A DNA stretch of 64,000 nt from assembly GCF_000331305.1 (NCBI RefSeq), contig NZ_KB217478.1:1843679-1907678 (forward strand), written 5' to 3'. This document shows positions 43,089 through 52,840 of this stretch, piece by piece. The DNA is from Calothrix sp. PCC 7103. GTDB taxonomy: Bacteria > Cyanobacteriota > Cyanobacteriia > Cyanobacteriales > Nostocaceae. The translations under genes and the position numbers were made by a program. How positions within the stretch are numbered: the first letter of the stretch is position 1; every line of letters starts with the position of its first letter. A model generated the notes under the pieces. It was given only the letters and a program-made list of their open reading frames with translations. It searched no databases and was not told the DNA's origin.

Positions 43089-43511
43089 TTATTTTTTGTC
43101 AGCACAACCCTCTAAAACCTTGTTGCCCAAAATAAAAGTTGCCGAATAAGCATATTCTATTTCAGACATTCCATCACTACAACCATTAGATTTTTTAATA
43201 ATTAGCGTGTTATCACCGCGAAGTTTATATACACGCACGCTATCAGGAGTGCGTCCGACTGGAGAAAGGGGTTCTAGATAAGCGAAAGTTTGCTTCTTAG
43301 CACTGGGTGTTGAAAATATTATAGCTTGCTTGCTTAAGTCAATATTCCAGAATGGTTCAGTACCTCGAATTTCAAACTCTACTGTTGGTGTTGAAATGTT
43401 TGGAGATACTGGTGTACTTTGAGCGGATGTTACATAATTTGTAATTAGTCCAATGGTCATAAGCAGTAAAAATACGTATGCTATAATTTTTTTCCAAATG
43501 ATTTTTATCAT
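43089..43511 (-). CDS. exported COG3650-like protein
   Basis: The 140-residue protein has an N-terminal hydrophobic signal (about 8-28, IIAYVFLLLMTIGLITNYVTS), then a single domain with FEIRGTEPFWNIDL, DSVRVYKLRGDNTLIIKKSNGCSDGMS and YAYSATFILGNKVLEGCA. The GTEPFWN and GCSDGMS motifs are those of COG3650-type predicted membrane or periplasmic proteins, with two conserved cysteines likely to form a disulphide. The function is unknown. It converges on nblA, sharing the terminator region. Confidence 0.72.
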   Translation of the reverse strand: MIKIIWKKIIAYVFLLLMTIGLITNYVTSAQSTPVSPNISTPTVEFEIRGTEPFWNIDLSKQAIIFSTPSAKKQTFAYLEPLSPVGRTPDSVRVYKLRGDNTLIIKKSNGCSDGMSEIEYAYSATFILGNKVLEGCADKK

Positions 43512-43566
43512 AATTAACTAATATTCATTATAAATTAAGTATTTAATATACCATATTAAGTGCTAA

Positions 43567-43672
43567 TTGTCATGCTGAACGTAGTGTAAAGCGGAGCTTT
43601 TCCCGCAGGGTAGCATCTAATTGTTTTTCGTACAAACAAGAAGGATTCTTCGCTCCGCTCAGAATGACAAAT
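43567..43672. repeat. palindromic repeat of the GTCATNCTGA family
   Basis: GTCATGCTGAACGTAGTGTA at 43569 and, about 80 bp later, TTCGCTCCGCTCAGAATGAC form the two arms. The centre includes TTTTCCCGCAGGGTAGCATC, shared with the insert of the MITE copy at 40352. No genes are inside. Confidence 0.7.
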
Positions 43673-43710
43673 TTAACTTAGTAATGATAGTTTTTGCATT
43701 GGGAATATTC

Positions 43711-43750
43711 ACAAAAGTAATTAACAAAAGTAATTAACAAAAGTAATTAC
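43711..43750. repeat. 13-bp tandem repeat (ACAAAAGTAATTA x3)
   Basis: Three almost exact copies of ACAAAAGTAATTA run up to the stop codon of the cruP-like gene. A variable-number repeat is likely. Confidence 0.7.
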
Positions 43751-43752
43751 TG

Positions 43753-45840
43753 TTAAATTACCTCTGGATTTTGGACGGTTGTTGTTGTGGCAGGGTGGGT
43801 AATTATTTGCTGCTTAGATGGTGGTTTACCCGTTTTAATTGCGTAGTTAATAGCTAGCAGCCTTAACCATATACCTGGATTACTTTCTAAGCTTTTTTGA
43901 TTTTTCGCGAGAAAGTTAGGATACCAATTGCCCAATAACGCACAAACTATTGCATGACGAGTAAAGTTGATATAATTACCTAACCATCGAAATAAATCTT
44001 TGGCGCCTGCTAATTCCCAAATCCACGGTAGTAAAGCGGGATTCTTTCTAGCTGCTTTGAGTGCTAGCAAGTTAAATGTCAACCAATCAAATCTATCTTT
44101 GATAAAGTTTTCGGCAACTTCTGGAGAAGAGTCTGCTAGTAAACCAAAAAAGGTATTTAACATTGAGTTGATGCGTTCAGGAGGTAAGAATTTTCCTGTT
44201 GGAACCATCATCCCCTTAGAAAACATCCAAGTTACTGCAATGTTACTTTGAAACGCACGTATTCTATTTAAATGTCGTGCGCTCAATAAATCATGCTTTA
44301 AAGCACAGTCCAGAAGTTTGGTAAGACGCTCTAAGTTGCGAACTAGTGAACCAAATCCTGTAAATACTAATGGAGATTGTAAAGAAGCAGCATCTCCAAT
44401 TGCGACTAATCTATCAAAGGCAACGGTGCGCGAGTTAGAATTTGTGCTGAAATGTCCAGGTATATAACCAAATGTTGGCTTTTTCCACTCTAATGAATCT
44501 ACGTCACAGCGCCGATACTCTGGCAATATTGTAAAAAAGTCTTCGTACATTTCCAATAATGAACCAGGATTAAGGGCGTTAACTTGATGGTAGTGAAATA
44601 AATAAATCGTTAATTCATCATTTTCAGCAGGGAATAGCTCCCAAATTAACTGCCGACCCCGCGATATATCACCATGACTATATAAAACGTCACCGTAATG
44701 TGAATCCCATACTCCTTTAGCAAATCCGCTGACGACTGCTCCTACTGTTGGACAAACGCTGTCAAATGCTCGACTGCCATTTAACTGCCAAGCTATTGGT
44801 GATGCTGTTCCCATTGCGTCTACTAATAATCTGGCGCCAATTTGTTTTTTGACGTTATTAGTCAAATTTTTAACTGTAACACTGACTTGATTATTATCTA
44901 TATCAGCACGAATAAACTCCGTCTCATCCCATATTTCACCTCCTGCTGCTTTTAATTTTTCTCCACACATTTGCAGCCATTCATCTGATTTTAAGGATAT
45001 ATTTAATACAGTAGGTGTATGTAATACAGGCGCCTTAAGTTTTTTGATATTATTGGCATCAAAGAATTTATTGAAACCGTCTTTATACTCGCGGGCAATA
45101 ATCGACTCAATTTCATTTGATGTCACCAAGCCTAAATTTATTAGACTCTGAATTTCATCTCGTGAAATATTCCATTCGCGGTTCATTCGCCCAAATGGTA
45201 ATCTTTCAATTAGTAATACTTTATACCCAAGCTGCGCCATAACTGCTGCGTGAATAACTCCAAGGGCGCCACCAATGTAAATAATGTCGTATTGGGTAGA
45301 AGTAGAATTTTTCCCATCTTGATGAGTAAAAATTACCTGTTGAGGTTGGGTGGGGTTTTTTACACCTTGGCGCCAGCGTTGTTCCCACCAATACGCGCGT
45401 TTTAGGTCATATTCACCGTTGGGCATTTTTTGGAAGTACTTGACGGTACTCGGGTAATGTGGCGCCAAGGCTTCAAATATAGTTTGCTTAGATAAATCAA
45501 TTTCTGGTGGTTCAAGGTATTGATTGGGGAAACGGTTACGAATTTCTATTGAAAGACGCTTGACAATTTGCGCTTCAGTAGGAAACTTACTATCTCCCCA
45601 GCGAAAAACTTTCAAGTAAGTAGTTCGCTGTACTGACCATACAAATATCGAAAGTTCCTGAAGTTTGTCCGGAATAGTCGCTTTTTGGGATGTAGAAGCT
45701 ACTCTCAATCGAATTCCGTCAGGAGTTCTTGATTTTGTACAAGTATCAGCATCTGGTCCAGGCGCAAAATCGTTTTGCAGCCAGTCTCGAACTGACGCTG
45801 TATCGGGGGTTGGGATTTCTAAATAAAGCAGTTGTTTCAT
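43753..45840 (-). CDS. cruP: CruP-type lycopene-cyclase-family FAD protein
   Basis: CruA and CruP are FAD-dependent proteins of the carotenoid lycopene-cyclase family; CruP is present in all oxygenic phototrophs, but its exact reaction is debated. The 695-residue protein has the dinucleotide-binding YDIIYIGGALGVIHAAVMAQLGYKVLLIE (about 183-211), the signature GRMNREWNISRDEIQSLINLG, FNKFFDANNIKKLKAPVLHTPTVLN and the second FAD motif IGDAASLQSPLVFTGFGSLVRNL. The first about 170 residues are an extra domain before the FAD site. The alternative is CruA proper. It is transcribed alone. Confidence 0.72.
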   Translation of the reverse strand: MKQLLYLEIPTPDTASVRDWLQNDFAPGPDADTCTKSRTPDGIRLRVASTSQKATIPDKLQELSIFVWSVQRTTYLKVFRWGDSKFPTEAQIVKRLSIEIRNRFPNQYLEPPEIDLSKQTIFEALAPHYPSTVKYFQKMPNGEYDLKRAYWWEQRWRQGVKNPTQPQQVIFTHQDGKNSTSTQYDIIYIGGALGVIHAAVMAQLGYKVLLIERLPFGRMNREWNISRDEIQSLINLGLVTSNEIESIIAREYKDGFNKFFDANNIKKLKAPVLHTPTVLNISLKSDEWLQMCGEKLKAAGGEIWDETEFIRADIDNNQVSVTVKNLTNNVKKQIGARLLVDAMGTASPIAWQLNGSRAFDSVCPTVGAVVSGFAKGVWDSHYGDVLYSHGDISRGRQLIWELFPAENDELTIYLFHYHQVNALNPGSLLEMYEDFFTILPEYRRCDVDSLEWKKPTFGYIPGHFSTNSNSRTVAFDRLVAIGDAASLQSPLVFTGFGSLVRNLERLTKLLDCALKHDLLSARHLNRIRAFQSNIAVTWMFSKGMMVPTGKFLPPERINSMLNTFFGLLADSSPEVAENFIKDRFDWLTFNLLALKAARKNPALLPWIWELAGAKDLFRWLGNYINFTRHAIVCALLGNWYPNFLAKNQKSLESNPGIWLRLLAINYAIKTGKPPSKQQIITHPATTTTVQNPEVI

Positions 45841-46000
45841 TTTTTTGGCAAATCTCTGAAAAATCTACTCATTAAGACAGATTTAACAAACCTGTAAAGT
45901 GCGGTAATATCCGCCCTATCAGCTAGATGAAAATTCAGTAAAGAAATTTTAAGAGTTTATCAAAAATTATCATCCATTAGTTCGCTCTTTACATCACGCC

Positions 46001-46231
46001 ATGAATTATCCCATCCCAAACAGTCCGGAACAAATTTTTGACCTACGTCAGGCGCCAGTAGATGAAGAATTGGTAGCAGCTGCCATAGCAGGTGTAATCA
46101 AAATCGTCCGTGCCCAAGGTCAATCTCTCGAAGAACTCACGGCACAAGTACTTGCCGATGACTTGGTTCTCGATAAGCAGCAACGTCGCTGGTTAAGTCA
46201 AGTAGTAGCCCAAGCATGGGAAAGTTTGTAA
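46001..46231 (+). CDS. small conserved-looking cyanobacterial protein
   Basis: The 76-residue, acidic, soluble protein reads MNYPIPNSPEQIFDLRQAPV then VDEELVAAAIAGVIKIVRAQ, ending with DKQQRRWLSQVVAQAWESL. It appears all-helical. I recall it as a widespread unnamed cyanobacterial protein but know no function. It stands alone between the cruP-like gene and hisC. Confidence 0.65.
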   Translation: MNYPIPNSPEQIFDLRQAPVDEELVAAAIAGVIKIVRAQGQSLEELTAQVLADDLVLDKQQRRWLSQVVAQAWESL

Positions 46232-46374
46232 CTGTTTGTCATCAACTTGAAATCAATGGATAGCTGAATAGCGATTAATAATGATTGTGGAATTATCTGA
46301 TGTTGATTGCCAATCACTGGATGCGCGGTGTGAGAGTCTAAAGTAGGTTTATATGAGATTGGCAATGATTCAGA

Positions 46375-47445
46375 TTAAGTTTGAGACAAACAATTGTAAA
46401 GGATATTACTCAGCGTATCAGTTAATGTCTGATTTTGTTCGTCTGTGCCTACAGTAATACGTAACTTATCATCAAGACCGGGTTGTTTGAAGTAACGTAC
46501 TAGTATACCGCGTTGCTTTAGTTCTAAGTAAAGTGCTTCGGCTTTTACATGAATAGGTTGTACGAAGAGAAAGTTTGCTTGCGATTCCCAAACCTTAAAA
46601 TTTAATTTTTGTAAGCTTAAGGCTAATTTAGTACGGTTCGATTTTACCTTTTGACAGCATTCATTTTTGTAAAATTGGTCGCGCATTGCCTTCTCACCTA
46701 CAGCGCAAGCGATAGCGTCGATATTATAGCTGTCTTTAACCTTAAACAAACCGGACAGTATTTTGGGATTAGCAATACCAAATCCTAATCGTAGTCCTGC
46801 TAGGGAATATCCTTTGGAGAGAGTTCGTAAGCTTATAACATTATCAAATTCGTTTAGAAGTGCCAAGGCAGATTCTTCTGCAAAGTCAACATATGCTTCA
46901 TCAATAGCCAAAACTCCTTCTAGACGCGAAGCCAAACAGCGTAAATCATCTATTGGTACCGCGTGTCCATCAGGACTATTCGGTGATGCAATTAATGTTA
47001 CGGCACCGTTTGCCGCAACTAATTCTTCTATAGGTAACTTAAAATCTTCACCATAACTCACTTCTGTGGCTTCTGTTGGCTGCATAGCTCCTAGAGTACG
47101 ATACAAAACATAAGTAGGCATTGGATACACAATTTTACGGGCACCATCGCTACAAGCTCGAATCAGCACGTTTAAAATTTCATCGCTACCATTGCCAACA
47201 ATTATCCAGTCACGCGGAACACCCAGTACATCACTAACAGCTTGCCGGAACTCGTTTGCATAAGGGTCAGGATAACGTCGTAAATATTCGCTATCTATAT
47301 TTTGCAAAACTGACATTGCTTGAGATGAAGGTGGATAAGGATTCTCATTCGTATTTAACTTAATAATTTTTGTACCAGGTGGCGCCTGTTCTCCAGGTAC
47401 ATAAGGCGCCATTGCATCAATATTAGAACGGAAATAAGAAGCCAT
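46375..47445 (-). CDS. hisC: histidinol-phosphate aminotransferase
   Basis: HisC is the PLP enzyme that converts imidazole-acetol phosphate to histidinol phosphate. The 356-residue protein has IIKLNTNENPYPPSSQAM, WIIVGNGSDEILNVLIRA, the AIDEAYVDFAEE aspartate that contacts PLP, and the Schiff-base lysine in RTLSKGYSLAGLRLGFG. The C-terminal FLFVQP and YLELKQRGILVRYF are typical. Cyanobacteria often have two hisC copies. This copy is not in a histidine operon, so a related amino donor is possible. Confidence 0.92.
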   Translation of the reverse strand: MASYFRSNIDAMAPYVPGEQAPPGTKIIKLNTNENPYPPSSQAMSVLQNIDSEYLRRYPDPYANEFRQAVSDVLGVPRDWIIVGNGSDEILNVLIRACSDGARKIVYPMPTYVLYRTLGAMQPTEATEVSYGEDFKLPIEELVAANGAVTLIASPNSPDGHAVPIDDLRCLASRLEGVLAIDEAYVDFAEESALALLNEFDNVISLRTLSKGYSLAGLRLGFGIANPKILSGLFKVKDSYNIDAIACAVGEKAMRDQFYKNECCQKVKSNRTKLALSLQKLNFKVWESQANFLFVQPIHVKAEALYLELKQRGILVRYFKQPGLDDKLRITVGTDEQNQTLTDTLSNILYNCLSQT

Positions 47446-47581
47446 GATTATTGTCGGGGCGGGTTAACTAATATCCTAAAACGAAGCGCTTTCTCCCGTA
47501 AACCCGCCCCCATCCAATATATACAACGGGCGGGGACGCCCATTCCACAAGAAAATTTAGATGCCCATTCCACAACAAAGT

Positions 47582-49198
47582 TTATATAATGTGAACAGCA
47601 CAAAAAGCAGGCGCCCCGACATTTAACATCAACCCATATTCCAACCCCTCAACAACAGCCTGATACGAAGCATCCAAAATATTTGCTGACACACCTACAG
47701 TAGTCCAGCGCTGTTGCCCATTACGTGACTCAACCAACGCGCGCGTCTTAGCATTTGTACCCGCATTTGGATTAAGAATTCTCACTTTATAATCAGAAAG
47801 TTCAAATTCACTAATACGAGGATAAAAATTTATTAGAGCTTTGCGTAATGCTGCATCCAAAGCTGCCACTGGCCCATTACCCTCTGCGGCTTGTAAAATA
47901 TCTTTACCTTCCACAGCAACTTTTACTGTCGCAAGGGCATTATTTATTTCTTTCCCCCGTGCTAAGTCACAATGTACTTGAAACCCTTTGACTTCAAAAA
48001 ACTGTTGCCTTGTACCTAATGCTTCACGCATCAGCAACTCAAAGCTCGCTTCTGCCCCTTCAAACTGATATCCTTCGCTTTCTAATACTTTTAGTCGCTC
48101 TAATATTTCTCGCGTCGCTGGGTTTTGTTTATTAAGTTCTATACCAAACGTCCGTGCTTTTGCTATCACATTGCTGACTCCTGCTTGTTCAGAAATTACA
48201 ATCCGGCGCCTATTTCCCACCTGTTCTGGCTGAATATGCTCGTATGTCAAAGGATTTCGTTCTACAGCAGAAACATGTATTCCACCTTTATGAGCAAAAG
48301 CCGAACGTCCTACAAATGCTGCATGTTCATCTGGTGCCAAATTCACAACTTCACTAACGAAACGACTCGTTTCTGCTAATCTGGCTATTTGGTTATCTTC
48401 TATACATTGATAACCAAGCTTAATTTGAAGGTTCGGTATTAAAGAACACAAGTTAGCATTACCGCAGCGCTCACCGTAGCCGTTGATAGTGCCTTGAACC
48501 ATTGTGGCGCCTGCCATGACCGCAGCAAGAGCATTGGCGACGGCGGTATCCGAATCGTTATGTGTATGAATTCCCAGTTTTACGGTGCCTAAATGGCTGG
48601 TAACTTCAGATACTATTTGGCTGATTTCGTGGGGCAAGGTGCCGCCGTTGGTGTCGCACAAAACTATCCATTCGGCGCCTGCGTAAACTGCTGTAGTTAA
48701 AGTTTGTAGCGCATATTCAGGATTATTTTTATAGCCATCGAACCAATGTTCGGCATCGTAAATAACGCAACGCCCTTGCCCTCGAAGATACTCAATACTA
48801 TCGCGAATCATTGCGAGATTTTCTGATAAAGTAGTTTTTATGCCTTCAATAACATGTAAATCCCAAGATTTGCCGAAAATTGTCACCCAATGAGTGCCAG
48901 CAGCAAGGATTGCTTGTAACATTGGTTCTGTTGCAGCGGTTGTGTTAGGGCGCCGAGTTGAGCAAAAAGCTGTAACTTGTGCGTTCTTTAACGGTTCCGA
49001 TTGTAATTGCCAAAAAAATTGCACATCCTTCGGATTCGCACCCGGCCAACCTCCTTCAATAAATGGAACACCAAGCTCATCCAACGCGCGGGCAATTCGT
49101 AATTTGTCTTCAATCGACACCGATAAACCCTCACGTTGAGTGCCATCTCGAAGCGTGGTGTCGTAAAGCCAGATTTGAGGTGAAGAATTTTTGGTCAT
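47582..49198 (-). CDS. cimA: (R)-citramalate synthase
   Basis: CimA condenses pyruvate and acetyl-CoA to citramalate, the first step of the threonine-independent isoleucine pathway. The start at 49198 (ATG) gives 538 residues; a form from 49216 adds six residues. The isopropylmalate-synthase-like TIM barrel has IWLYDTTLRDGTQREGLSVS (metal Asp), FIEGGWPGANPKD (CimA-type rather than LeuA substrate loop) and LGIHTHNDSDTAVANAL. The C-terminal LeuA-dimer regulatory domain (QVHCDLARG...YKVRILNP) is complete. It lies between hisC and the divergent ferredoxin gene. Confidence 0.9.
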   Translation of the reverse strand: MTKNSSPQIWLYDTTLRDGTQREGLSVSIEDKLRIARALDELGVPFIEGGWPGANPKDVQFFWQLQSEPLKNAQVTAFCSTRRPNTTAATEPMLQAILAAGTHWVTIFGKSWDLHVIEGIKTTLSENLAMIRDSIEYLRGQGRCVIYDAEHWFDGYKNNPEYALQTLTTAVYAGAEWIVLCDTNGGTLPHEISQIVSEVTSHLGTVKLGIHTHNDSDTAVANALAAVMAGATMVQGTINGYGERCGNANLCSLIPNLQIKLGYQCIEDNQIARLAETSRFVSEVVNLAPDEHAAFVGRSAFAHKGGIHVSAVERNPLTYEHIQPEQVGNRRRIVISEQAGVSNVIAKARTFGIELNKQNPATREILERLKVLESEGYQFEGAEASFELLMREALGTRQQFFEVKGFQVHCDLARGKEINNALATVKVAVEGKDILQAAEGNGPVAALDAALRKALINFYPRISEFELSDYKVRILNPNAGTNAKTRALVESRNGQQRWTTVGVSANILDASYQAVVEGLEYGLMLNVGAPAFCAVHII

Positions 49199-49279
49199 AA
49201 CGTTCTTAAGAAGCAAGACAACTACCGAGGTGATGTGTAAATATACAACAGAAGCTATTGCACGTGAAGTGGAAATAAC

Positions 49280-49618
49280 ATGCCAAAGGTACTAGCTCAG
49301 GGTAAAGCAATTGAATGTAAAAGTGGAGCAAACTTAAGAAAAGTTTTGCTCGCCAATGATGTTGACCTGTACAATGGCGGTTCTAATCTAATTAATTGTC
49401 GTGGTATCGGCACTTGTGGCACTTGTGCTGTTGAAATAGAAGGCTCAGTCTCACCAAGCAATTGGCGTGACAACGCTCGTCGTTCTCTGCCTCCTCATTC
49501 TTCTGCCAGAAATTTACGTCTCGCTTGCCAAACAAAAGTTTTAGGTGACGTAACGGTAAAAAAATATGACGGCTTTTGGGGACATGGTTCTCAAATTGTC
49601 TGGACTTCCCTTTCATAA
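49280..49618 (+). CDS. plant-type [2Fe-2S] ferredoxin-like protein
   Basis: The 112-residue protein has the [2Fe-2S] cysteines in NCRGIGTCGTCAVEI (C-x5-C-x2-C) and a fourth in RLACQTKVLGDV. The rest is a beta-grasp fold with FWGHG at the C-terminus. The spacing differs slightly from photosynthetic PetF (C-x4-C-x2-C), so it is a divergent ferredoxin, perhaps for a dedicated oxidoreductase. It is divergent from cimA and followed by a small membrane-anchored protein. Confidence 0.82.
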   Translation: MPKVLAQGKAIECKSGANLRKVLLANDVDLYNGGSNLINCRGIGTCGTCAVEIEGSVSPSNWRDNARRSLPPHSSARNLRLACQTKVLGDVTVKKYDGFWGHGSQIVWTSLS

Positions 49619-49669
49619 GTGGAAGTAATAAGGTGTACACAAATAAATTTAATTAAGGGGAATATTTAT

Positions 49670-50005
49670 ATGGGTAGATGGACACCACTAGTTTTGATGG
49701 CAGGCGGTTTAGCGATATTGTTAGGTACTTTAATTGGTTCTTTGTATCCAATGGGTCCTCAAACTGCTCAGTCTCCTCAACAGGCTCCAAACCGAGCATC
49801 AAGCGTTTTGCCAGCTAACATCAATGTTAACAGTACAACAACTGGTTCAGGCAATCGCGGCGCCGTGGCTCAGAACAACAACGCAGCTCCAAGCAACAAT
49901 AATAATAGTTCAACCACAAACGAGACTAATATCGACCAAAACCAATCTACAACCTCAAGAGGTTCTAATTCCAATGGCAACACGCCAATTAAGGCTTTGT
50001 GGTAA
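49670..50005 (+). CDS. single-helix membrane protein with Asn/Ser-rich tail
   Basis: The ATG at 49670 follows AAGGGG about 10 bases upstream. The 111-residue protein starts MGRWTPLVLMAGGLAILLGT with a membrane helix (about 6-25) and then a low-complexity tail rich in Asn, Ser, Thr and Gln (about 30-105). The tail would lie outside the cytoplasm if the helix acts as a signal anchor. No enzyme motif is present. It sits 52 bp after the ferredoxin gene and ends in a strong terminator, so the two likely share a transcript. Confidence 0.65.
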   Translation: MGRWTPLVLMAGGLAILLGTLIGSLYPMGPQTAQSPQQAPNRASSVLPANINVNSTTTGSGNRGAVAQNNNAAPSNNNNSSTTNETNIDQNQSTTSRGSNSNGNTPIKALW

Positions 50006-50027
50006 GCAGGTAAACAATTATTAACAT

Positions 50028-50066
50028 AAAAGCACAACAGTAGTTATATTGTTGTGCTTTTGTTTT
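50028..50066 (+). terminator. rho-independent terminator
   Basis: AAAAGCACAACA-10-base loop-TGTTGTGCTTTT then TGTTTTG. The 12-bp stem is perfect and lies 23 bp past the stop of the Asn/Ser-rich protein. Confidence 0.9.
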
Positions 50067-50224
50067 GTTGCATTACGAGTTATGGGTAGTTACATCTGAT
50101 GGCGTAGAATTTGCGTTATGAGTGTAAGTGTTAGGTAGTTGTAAGTCCTGAAGAGGAGTTGTAACATAAAGACCCTTGGCAAATGACTAATTACTAACGG
50201 CTAATAACTAACGACTTGTGAGCA

Positions 50225-52195
50225 ATGGCTAGTGATATTTTAATTATTGGTGGTGGTATTATTGCTTTGGCAACCGCCATCGAGCTAAAGATACGGGGTT
50301 GCAATGTTACTGTAATCAGTCGCGATTTTAAAGCTGCTGCTACTACTGCTGCTGCTGGAATGTTGGCGCCTGATGCTGAGAAGATTTTACCAGGGGCAAT
50401 GCGTGATTTGTGTTTACGTTCACGTAGTCTTTACCCTGAATGGACAAGTAAACTCGAACAGCTTACAGGTATAAATACAGGATACTGGGCTTGTGGCATT
50501 TTAACACCAGTATATGACGTAAAAGTAAAAAATGAACAAGATAATCATTCTTATTGGTTAGAGAAACAAACAATTCACCAATACCAGCAGGGACTAGGCG
50601 AAGAAGTAATCGGTGGCTGGTGGTATCCTGAAGATGCACAAGTGGATAATCGTGCCCTAGGTCGAGCATTATTAACTGCGGCACAATCACTTGGTGTGGA
50701 AATAAAAGAAAATTGTCGCGTCAATGGTATTTTAATTTCTGCAGGTCAAATTACAGGTGTACAAACTAGTGCAGGTGTAATGAGTGCTGAACATTACATT
50801 TTGGCAACAGGAGCATGGACAAACGAATTGTTTCCTTTACCTGTAAGTCCCCGAAAAGGGCAAATGCTAAGTTTGCGTGTTCCAGATTTCCTTACGGAAT
50901 TACCCTTAAATAGAGTTTTATATGGTGAAGAAATATACATTGTCCCCAGGCACGATAGACGAATTATTATCGGCGCCACAAGTGAAGATGTTGGTTTTAC
51001 ACCTTACAATACTCCTAGCGGAATTCAAAGCTTACTGCAAAACGCGATTCGATTATTTCCACAGTTAAAAGATTACCCAATAGAAGAAATGTGGTGGGGA
51101 TATAGACCCGCAACTCCTGACGAGTTACCAATTTTGGGTGAAAGTCCTTATAGAAACTTAACCTTTGCCACAGGACATTACCGTAACGGCATTTTACTGA
51201 CACCAATTACTGCATTACTAATTGCTGACTCTATTACACAGCAAAATAGTGATGCTTTACTTCAACATTTCCATTACTCTCGCTTCCAAAAAAACGAAAA
51301 AACCTCTACACCTATGTTTACGCACTCCGCTAACTTCAGTAACGGCAATATAGTAAAAAGCAATATTGAAACGAGACTATCACTTCCCAATTCTTTAGTA
51401 GCACCCTCTGACTTACTTGAAATTGCCGGAAAATCCTTTACTTCTCGTTTAATGACAGGTACAGGTAAATACCACTCCATTGAGGAAATGCAAAAAAGTG
51501 TTGAAATGAGTGGTTGTCAAATTGTTACTGTTGCCGTGCGACGAGTTCAAACCAATGCTCCAGGACATGAGGGATTAGCAGAAGCACTTGATTGGGGTAA
51601 AATTTGGATGTTACCAAACACTGCTGGCTGTAAAACTGCTGAAGAAGCTGTTCGTGTAGCAAGATTAGGACGTGAAATGGCGAAGCTATTAGGACAAGAA
51701 GACAATAATTTCGTCAAGTTAGAAGTAATACCCGATGCTAAGTATTTACTCCCAGACCCAATCGGTACACTACAAGCAGCAGAACAGTTAGTTAAAGAAG
51801 GATTTGCCGTATTACCTTACATTAACGCCGACCCAATACTTGCCCAACGTTTAGAAGAAGTTGGTTGTGCTACTGTAATGCCATTAGCGGCGCCTATTGG
51901 TTCAGGGCAAGGAATACAAACAGCCGCCAACATCCAAATTATTATTGAAAACGCCAAAGTCCCCGTAGTCGTTGACGCTGGAATAGGCGCCCCATCTGAA
52001 GCCGCCAAAGCTATGGAAATGGGCGCCGACGCATTGCTAATTAACAGTGCTATTGCTCTAGCACAAAACGCTCCCCTCATGGCACAAGCCATGAACCTTG
52101 CTGCAACTGCTGGGCGCCTAGCATACCTAGCAGGCAGAATGCCAATTAAAGACTACGCTAGCGCCTCCTCTCCCCTAACAGGAACCATTAATTAA
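50225..52195 (+). CDS. thiO-thiG: bifunctional glycine oxidase ThiO / thiazole synthase ThiG
   Basis: ThiO oxidises glycine to the imine, and ThiG uses it with a sulphur carrier and deoxyxylulose phosphate to make the thiazole of thiamine. Residues about 1-370 are ThiO: FAD motif [26 protein letters not shown] and the C-terminal [11 protein letters not shown]. Residues about 393-656 are Thi[29 protein letters not shown], the Schiff-base lysine region [16 protein letters not shown] and [31 protein letters not shown]. The fused form is usual in cyanobacteria. No TPP riboswitch was seen upstream. Confidence 0.93.
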   Translation: MASDILIIGGGIIALATAIELKIRGCNVTVISRDFKAAATTAAAGMLAPDAEKILPGAMRDLCLRSRSLYPEWTSKLEQLTGINTGYWACGILTPVYDVKVKNEQDNHSYWLEKQTIHQYQQGLGEEVIGGWWYPEDAQVDNRALGRALLTAAQSLGVEIKENCRVNGILISAGQITGVQTSAGVMSAEHYILATGAWTNELFPLPVSPRKGQMLSLRVPDFLTELPLNRVLYGEEIYIVPRHDRRIIIGATSEDVGFTPYNTPSGIQSLLQNAIRLFPQLKDYPIEEMWWGYRPATPDELPILGESPYRNLTFATGHYRNGILLTPITALLIADSITQQNSDALLQHFHYSRFQKNEKTSTPMFTHSANFSNGNIVKSNIETRLSLPNSLVAPSDLLEIAGKSFTSRLMTGTGKYHSIEEMQKSVEMSGCQIVTVAVRRVQTNAPGHEGLAEALDWGKIWMLPNTAGCKTAEEAVRVARLGREMAKLLGQEDNNFVKLEVIPDAKYLLPDPIGTLQAAEQLVKEGFAVLPYINADPILAQRLEEVGCATVMPLAAPIGSGQGIQTAANIQIIIENAKVPVVVDAGIGAPSEAAKAMEMGADALLINSAIALAQNAPLMAQAMNLAATAGRLAYLAGRMPIKDYASASSPLTGTIN

Positions 52196-52205
52196 AAGTC
52201 AAAAG

Positions 52206-52260
52206 TGCTGAGTTCTAAGTGCTGAATAGGAACAGAACTCAGCAGTCCTAACTTTTTTTT
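52206..52260 (+). terminator. terminator-like inverted repeat after thiO-thiG
   Basis: TGCTGAGTTCT and AGAACTCAGCA form 11-bp arms around a 17-base loop, followed after 8 bases by TTTTTTTT. It starts 10 bp beyond the stop. The CTGAGT words also belong to a dispersed repeat (as at 23779). Confidence 0.65.
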
Positions 52261-52341
52261 AAACTTTTGTAAAGTAAGTTGAGAGTACTTATGCCTAGTT
52301 ATGTAACATAAAGCAAAAGAACTTAAATAAAGGAACAATTC

Positions 52342-52512
52342 ATGCCTTATACCACAGAAGAAGGCGGTCGTCTTAATAATTTTGCAAGAGAACCAAAAGT
52401 ATATACCGCAGAACCTCCAAATGATGGGCAAAAGCGTAACTACATTTTTCTGGGAGTTGCAGCATTTGTACTAGTTAGTGGTTTAATATTTGTGGCATTT
52501 TCGGTATCTTGA
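52342..52512 (+). CDS. psb34: photosystem II assembly protein Psb34
   Basis: Psb34 is a small single-helix protein, homologous to Synechocystis Ssl1498, that attaches to photosystem II assembly intermediates near CP47. The 56-residue frame follows AAAGGA and reads MPYTTEEGGRLNNFAREPKV, then YTAEPPNDGQKRNYIFLGVA and a C-terminal membrane helix. The N-terminal YTTEEGGRLNNFAxEPKVY block is the conserved mark. It is a single-gene unit flanked by terminators and is short enough to be missed. Confidence 0.85.
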   Translation: MPYTTEEGGRLNNFAREPKVYTAEPPNDGQKRNYIFLGVAAFVLVSGLIFVAFSVS

Positions 52513-52574
52513 CCTTTAGAAAATAATACGTTCTTAAATATTTCTTCAAATTTGCGTCAAATTTCAACATCTAA

Positions 52575-52650
52575 AACTTGAGGAAACCTCAAGTCAAAAA
52601 ACTTGCTATCATTTTCAGGTTCCCACTCGATAGTGTGAACCTGCTTTTTT
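52575..52650 (+). terminator. two hairpins, the second a rho-independent terminator, after psb34
   Basis: ACTTGAGG-AA-ACCTCAAGT lies at 52575-52594. The second stem, AGGTTC-CCACT-CGAT-AGTGT-GAACCT at 52617-52642, is followed by GCTTTTTT. The second fits a terminator well. The two together are an unusual tandem. Confidence 0.75.
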
Positions 52651-52840
52651 ATTTGTTAAAATTACATAAAGTAATGCGTATAATAAGATACTTATTTTGC
52701 TAATAACTTTAAAATCACTATTTGTCCTGAACAGCAGGGTTTAAACTAGAAAAACGAAGTCATTGCAAGAGCTATAGGTAGCAAAAAGCAAATATCTCAT
52801 CCAATTAAATGTAAACAGCAAGTAGGCATGTGACGCCACC

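Noticed and set aside
50066-50224. Possible TPP riboswitch upstream of thiO-thiG
   Set aside because: The conserved CTGAGA and ACCTGA boxes are absent from the 160 bp before the start.
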